In this document: positions 61,116 through 64,000 of the stretch, in pieces
Layout of the letters: every line of letters starts with the position of its first letter
How positions within the stretch are numbered: the first letter of the stretch is position 1
Assembly: GCF_036492635.1 (NCBI RefSeq)
Contig: NZ_AP025305.1
Location: 3,534,001-3,598,000 of the forward strand
Direction of reading: 5' to 3'
DNA from: Aureibacter tunicatorum
GTDB taxonomy: Bacteria; Bacteroidota; Bacteroidia; Cytophagales; Cyclobacteriaceae
DNA: 64,000 nucleotides
Notes under the pieces: generated by a model
What the model was told of the DNA's origin: nothing
Databases searched by the model: none
The model's input: only the letters and a program-made list of their open reading frames with translations
Made by a program: the position numbers and the translations under genes

Positions 61116-61790
61116 ATGATAAAAGCAGTTTTTTTCGACATGAACGAAACCTTGTTGAATCTTAGCTTGCTTCAAGCTCAATTTGACAAATACTTTGATG
61201 ATAAATACTCCCTAAAGTATTGGTTTACAAAACTGCTGTATAGTTCAAGCATAATAGGAATTATGAACGAATACAGAAACTTTGGAGAATTAGCGAATGT
61301 TGCTTTGGAAAATCTATTCTTTGAAAACAACAAGCCTTTGAGCGCTAAGTTAAAAAATGAAATTCTCGGAAAGTTCAAAAACTTGCCAGCCTATGAAGAT
61401 GTTCCTCCAACTCTTGACTTGCTCAGAAAGAAAGGAATACGTGTCATCGCAGTATCCAATTCTTCATTGGAAATGATTAAAGAACAATTATCAAATGCAG
61501 GAATAATCGACAAGTTTAATGCTTATTACTCAGTGGACAGTGTTAAGAAATACAAGCCTTTCGAAGATATTTATCAATATTCCGCCAAGCAAGAAGGATT
61601 GAAAATGGAAGAAATAATTATGGTCGCCACTCACGATTGGGATTTATTTGGCGCTAAAAAAGCAGGGTTGAAAACCGCGTATATAAGCCGAAATAAGGAA
61701 ATTTATCATCCATATTACTTGCAAGCGAACTTTTCGGACTCCAGTTTACCTGATCTGATAAAGCAAATTATAGACTCGAACCACGCATGA
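61116..61790 (+). CDS. HAD-family haloacid dehalogenase type II-like
   Basis: A 224-residue HAD hydrolase. Motif I is FFDMNETLLN (nucleophile Asp, then Asn-x-Thr), motif II is in VIAVSNSSLE, motif III Lys is in SVKKYKPFEDIY and motif IV Asp is in ATHDWDLFGAKKAG. The layout DMNxTLL and S-V-x-x-x-K-P matches the (S)-2-haloacid dehalogenase family, which also holds phosphatases. Substrate unknown. Single gene. Confidence 0.9.
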   Translation: MIKAVFFDMNETLLNLSLLQAQFDKYFDDKYSLKYWFTKLLYSSSIIGIMNEYRNFGELANVALENLFFENNKPLSAKLKNEILGKFKNLPAYEDVPPTLDLLRKKGIRVIAVSNSSLEMIKEQLSNAGIIDKFNAYYSVDSVKKYKPFEDIYQYSAKQEGLKMEEIIMVATHDWDLFGAKKAGLKTAYISRNKEIYHPYYLQANFSDSSLPDLIKQIIDSNHA

Positions 61791-61913
61791 AACAACTGAT
61801 CTTCATTAAAAATCAATATCATAAATCGAAAATAAATTAATGTTTATCGATAATTTTTTAATTATTAAAAATATTTCAATTACCTTTATCATAAATAAAA
61901 AGATAATTGAACT

Positions 61914-62441
61914 ATGAAAAACAAAATATCCTTGACCTTTATTTTTCTTTTCACGGCATTATGGCTGGGCAGCAACTACTATTTCATAAGCTTGAAGCCT
62001 GAATTTGCAGATCAGTACACTGCTATTTCCCTGCCTATCGCTTTGATATTTTTTGGTTTGCTGCTATTCAATTTCGCAATCCGAAAAAACCTAAAATTCG
62101 AATCTTATTTTAAAAGCCCTTTCAACATATTAACGCTCGCTTTTTACAAAAACTATCAAATAGACTTGCCTAAAGACTTGCTCTATATAAAAATGGATGA
62201 AGTGTTGAGAACGAATGGTTTTGAATTGGTGGAGAAAGATGAACAAAAGCAAAAACTATTGGCCATCACAAAATTTAATTTTTTGTCATGGGGAGAAAAT
62301 CTTTATGTCAAAATCAACGAGCAAAATGGCAATACTGAAATTGAGTTTTGTTCGGCGTCGGTATTTTCCATCACATGGGGAAGAAATAAAAGAAATTTCG
62401 ACAAACTAGTAAAAGGATTGGATAACGCTTTAATCATATAA
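61914..62441 (+). CDS. Hypothetical membrane protein
   Basis: A 175-residue protein with two helices at about residues 8-26 and 40-58. A soluble C-terminal domain follows (FKSPFNILTLAFYKNYQIDLPKDLLYIKMDEVLRTNGFELVEKDEQKQKLLAITKFNFLSWGENLYVKI, quoted in part: DEVLRTNGFELVEKDEQKQK). The XRE regulator starts 2 bp downstream, a layout also seen with DUF2975-type membrane partners, though this one is not that family. The role is probably regulatory at the membrane. Confidence 0.65.
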   Translation: MKNKISLTFIFLFTALWLGSNYYFISLKPEFADQYTAISLPIALIFFGLLLFNFAIRKNLKFESYFKSPFNILTLAFYKNYQIDLPKDLLYIKMDEVLRTNGFELVEKDEQKQKLLAITKFNFLSWGENLYVKINEQNGNTEIEFCSASVFSITWGRNKRNFDKLVKGLDNALII

Positions 62442-62443
62442 TC

Positions 62444-62647
62444 ATGGCTATAATAGTAAATCTTGATGTAATGCTCGCTAAGAGAAAAATGAGGCTTAAA
62501 GACTTATCTGAAAAAGTAGGCGTTTCCGTTGTCAATCTCTCGATACTCAAACAAGGAAAAGTAAAAGCTATTCGATTTTCGACCCTGGAAGCCATTTGCG
62601 AGGTTCTCGATTGTCAACCCGGCGATCTGCTTGAATATAAGAAGTAA
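62444..62647 (+). CDS. XRE-family helix-turn-helix regulator (YozG-like)
   Basis: A 67-residue Cro/C1-type DNA-binding protein: MLAKRKMRLKDLSEKVGVSVVNLSILKQGKVKAIRFSTLEAICEVLDCQPGDLLEYK. (Key parts: LAKRKMRLKDLSEKVGVS and CQPGDLLEY.) Such tiny regulators act with a membrane protein encoded just before them, here the 61914 gene with a 2 bp gap. The closing CQPGDLLEY is the usual family end. Confidence 0.9.
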   Translation: MAIIVNLDVMLAKRKMRLKDLSEKVGVSVVNLSILKQGKVKAIRFSTLEAICEVLDCQPGDLLEYKK

Positions 62648-62784
62648 ATAGTTTTGCTTCTTATTTCATCTCATTTTTTGGAAATATACACATGACCAAC
62701 CGTTATTTTCAATTATCAGTAAAAAACTCTAATAAAAACTCTCTCATACCCCTAATTCTCATAACCAATAAACGAAACAATAAA

Positions 62785-64000
62785 ATGAAAAAATCCATCT
62801 TAACTCTTATTTTAACAGCTTTTGCTTATTTCTCATTTGCCCAAGACATTTCCGGCAGTTGGAATGGTTCTATCGAATATCTAGGAAGCAATCTTACAAT
62901 TGTTTTCAATATTCAAAAAACCGATTCCGCTTATATATCAACCATGGATAGTCCGGATCAAGGCATATACGGAATCAAGGTCGATTCAACCTCTTTCGAA
63001 AATTCCATTTTGAAGATCAAAAGCATAGCCCTTGGCTTCAAATACAATGGCATGCTAACTAAGACGGGAACTATCGATGGAACATATTTAGAAATGAGTC
63101 AATCTTTCCCTTTAACTCTGACGAAAGGAAAAGCCAACAAAAAGGAAATCGTCAGATTTCAAGAACCTCAACAGCCTTATCCTTACTATACTGAAGAAGT
63201 TGAATTTGAAAATGCGAAGGATAATGTCACTCTGGCCGGAACGCTTACATTACCCCAAAAAACAGGCAAATACCCCATTGTTATTCTCATATCAGGAAGC
63301 GGTCCTCAAAACAGAGATGAGGAAATATTAGGCCATAAACCATTTCTGGTTCTTGCAGACCACCTGACACGGCAAGGCATTGGAGTCCTAAGGTATGATG
63401 ACAGAGGTGTTTATCAGTCTACTGGAGACTTTCCCTCCTCTACTTCTGCGGACTTTTCAACTGATGTCGAAAGCGCTGTCAAATATCTAAAAAAAAGAAA
63501 GGAAGTAAACAAAAAGCAAATTGGCTTGATAGGCCACAGCGAAGGCGGATTAATCGCCCCTATGGTAGCTGCAAGGTCTAAAGATATCAATTACATCGTT
63601 CTGATGGCAGGTCCGGGAATGCCTGGCGATGAATTAATGATTCATAGAGAAGAACTAATTCTTAAAAAAACAGGGCTGGATGAACATTCTATTTCAGAAT
63701 CTATCAAGCAAAGAAAGGAAATATACGATGCCATAATAAAAGCAAATGACCTGAAAAGCTTGGAAATAACACTAACTCGCATTTACAATAAGAGGTTTGA
63801 AATATCGCCTGAACCTTTACCGGAGGGAATGACAAAAGAAGACTATATTGCCTCAAAAGCAAAGATTTGGGCAAACCCATGGATGTCATACTTTATCAAA
63901 TACGATCCATCAGAGAACCTGAAAAAGGTAAAATGCCCAGTATTAGCCGTCAATGGCGAGAAGGATGTGCAAGTGCCTTCAGAAAAGAACCTGAAAGAAA
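62785..64000 (+). CDS. Alpha/beta hydrolase, exported, C-terminus outside window
   Basis: At least 405 residues; the gene runs off the right edge. Signal peptide MKKSILTLILTAFAYFSFAQ. Residues about 20-135 are an N-terminal lipocalin-like beta domain (ISGSWNGSIEY, TGTIDGTYLEMSQSF). The alpha/beta hydrolase part begins near VTLAGTLTLPQ, with PIVILISGSGPQNRDEE (oxyanion loop), RYDDRGVYQS and the nucleophile Ser in LIGHSEGGLIAP. A lysine-rich cap follows, then VKCPVLAVNGEKDVQVP carrying the Asp. The catalytic His is beyond the edge. This layout is that of exported Bacteroidota serine hydrolases of COG1073 type. Confidence 0.88.
   Translation, partial: MKKSILTLILTAFAYFSFAQDISGSWNGSIEYLGSNLTIVFNIQKTDSAYISTMDSPDQGIYGIKVDSTSFENSILKIKSIALGFKYNGMLTKTGTIDGTYLEMSQSFPLTLTKGKANKKEIVRFQEPQQPYPYYTEEVEFENAKDNVTLAGTLTLPQKTGKYPIVILISGSGPQNRDEEILGHKPFLVLADHLTRQGIGVLRYDDRGVYQSTGDFPSSTSADFSTDVESAVKYLKKRKEVNKKQIGLIGHSEGGLIAPMVAARSKDINYIVLMAGPGMPGDELMIHREELILKKTGLDEHSISESIKQRKEIYDAIIKANDLKSLEITLTRIYNKRFEISPEPLPEGMTKEDYIASKAKIWANPWMSYFIKYDPSENLKKVKCPVLAVNGEKDVQVPSEKNLKE

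Overview
The window is AT-rich DNA from a Bacteroidota bacterium, most likely of the Cytophagales type. This rests on three things. There are many short-linker lipoproteins with a cysteine after a hydrophobic leader. There are Bacteroidota-only families (DUF6029 barrel, Omp28-related lipoprotein, DUF4625). Promoters follow the TTG-N20-TAnnTTTG pattern, for example at 52211-52241 and 58180-58210. No rRNA, tRNA or CRISPR array was seen.

Region 1 (1-15 kb) carries a truncated GT25 glycosyltransferase and a 399-residue protein of unknown function. Next is a minus-strand envelope operon (Omp28-like lipoprotein, TlpA-type thiol-disulfide protein, DUF6029 barrel). It is followed by a minus-strand pair of large unknown proteins (about 1800 and 581 residues), each with a HExxH motif, then a SAM methyltransferase and an isolated holin/endolysin pair.

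Region 2 (about 15-46 kb) is the unusual part. Some twenty unrelated genes, all on the plus strand and mostly single, are separated by the same family of non-coding DNA. They include small lipoproteins, DoxX, GNATs, a serine beta-lactamase-family protein, amidohydrolase, fatty-acid desaturase, EreA/ChaN-like protein, GH53, PLP decarboxylase with an AraC-Ogt fusion, AraC-GyrI with GNAT-YoaP, a LytS/LytTR pair and membrane proteins. The repeated DNA has ordered modules: P (palindrome with an attC-like fold), T (small AT-rich hairpin), E (hairpin around ATCTCCGA), F (a T-rich block) and G (AATAAACGGAATTC ... GTGTT, just before the start codon). The copy at 28372-28804 holds them all. The layout looks like a gene-cassette array, but no integrase is visible and the spacers are longer than normal attC sites. 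Broken small genes and an IS5-type transposase remnant lie among the intact ones.

Region 3 (46-64 kb) mixes accessory genes (HD hydrolase, Imm53 immunity protein, class D beta-lactamase, DUF7660 pair, XRE regulator) with housekeeping genes (hisI, cysS, mog). It also has a well-defined HxlR/SnoaL operon, a TPR lipoprotein, a haloacid dehalogenase and a truncated alpha/beta hydrolase at the right edge. A GNAT C-terminal relic at 57264-57397 matches the intact GNAT at 27904. Three copies of an 84-89 bp MITE-like repeat (1861, 22081 reversed, 57987) tie the regions together.
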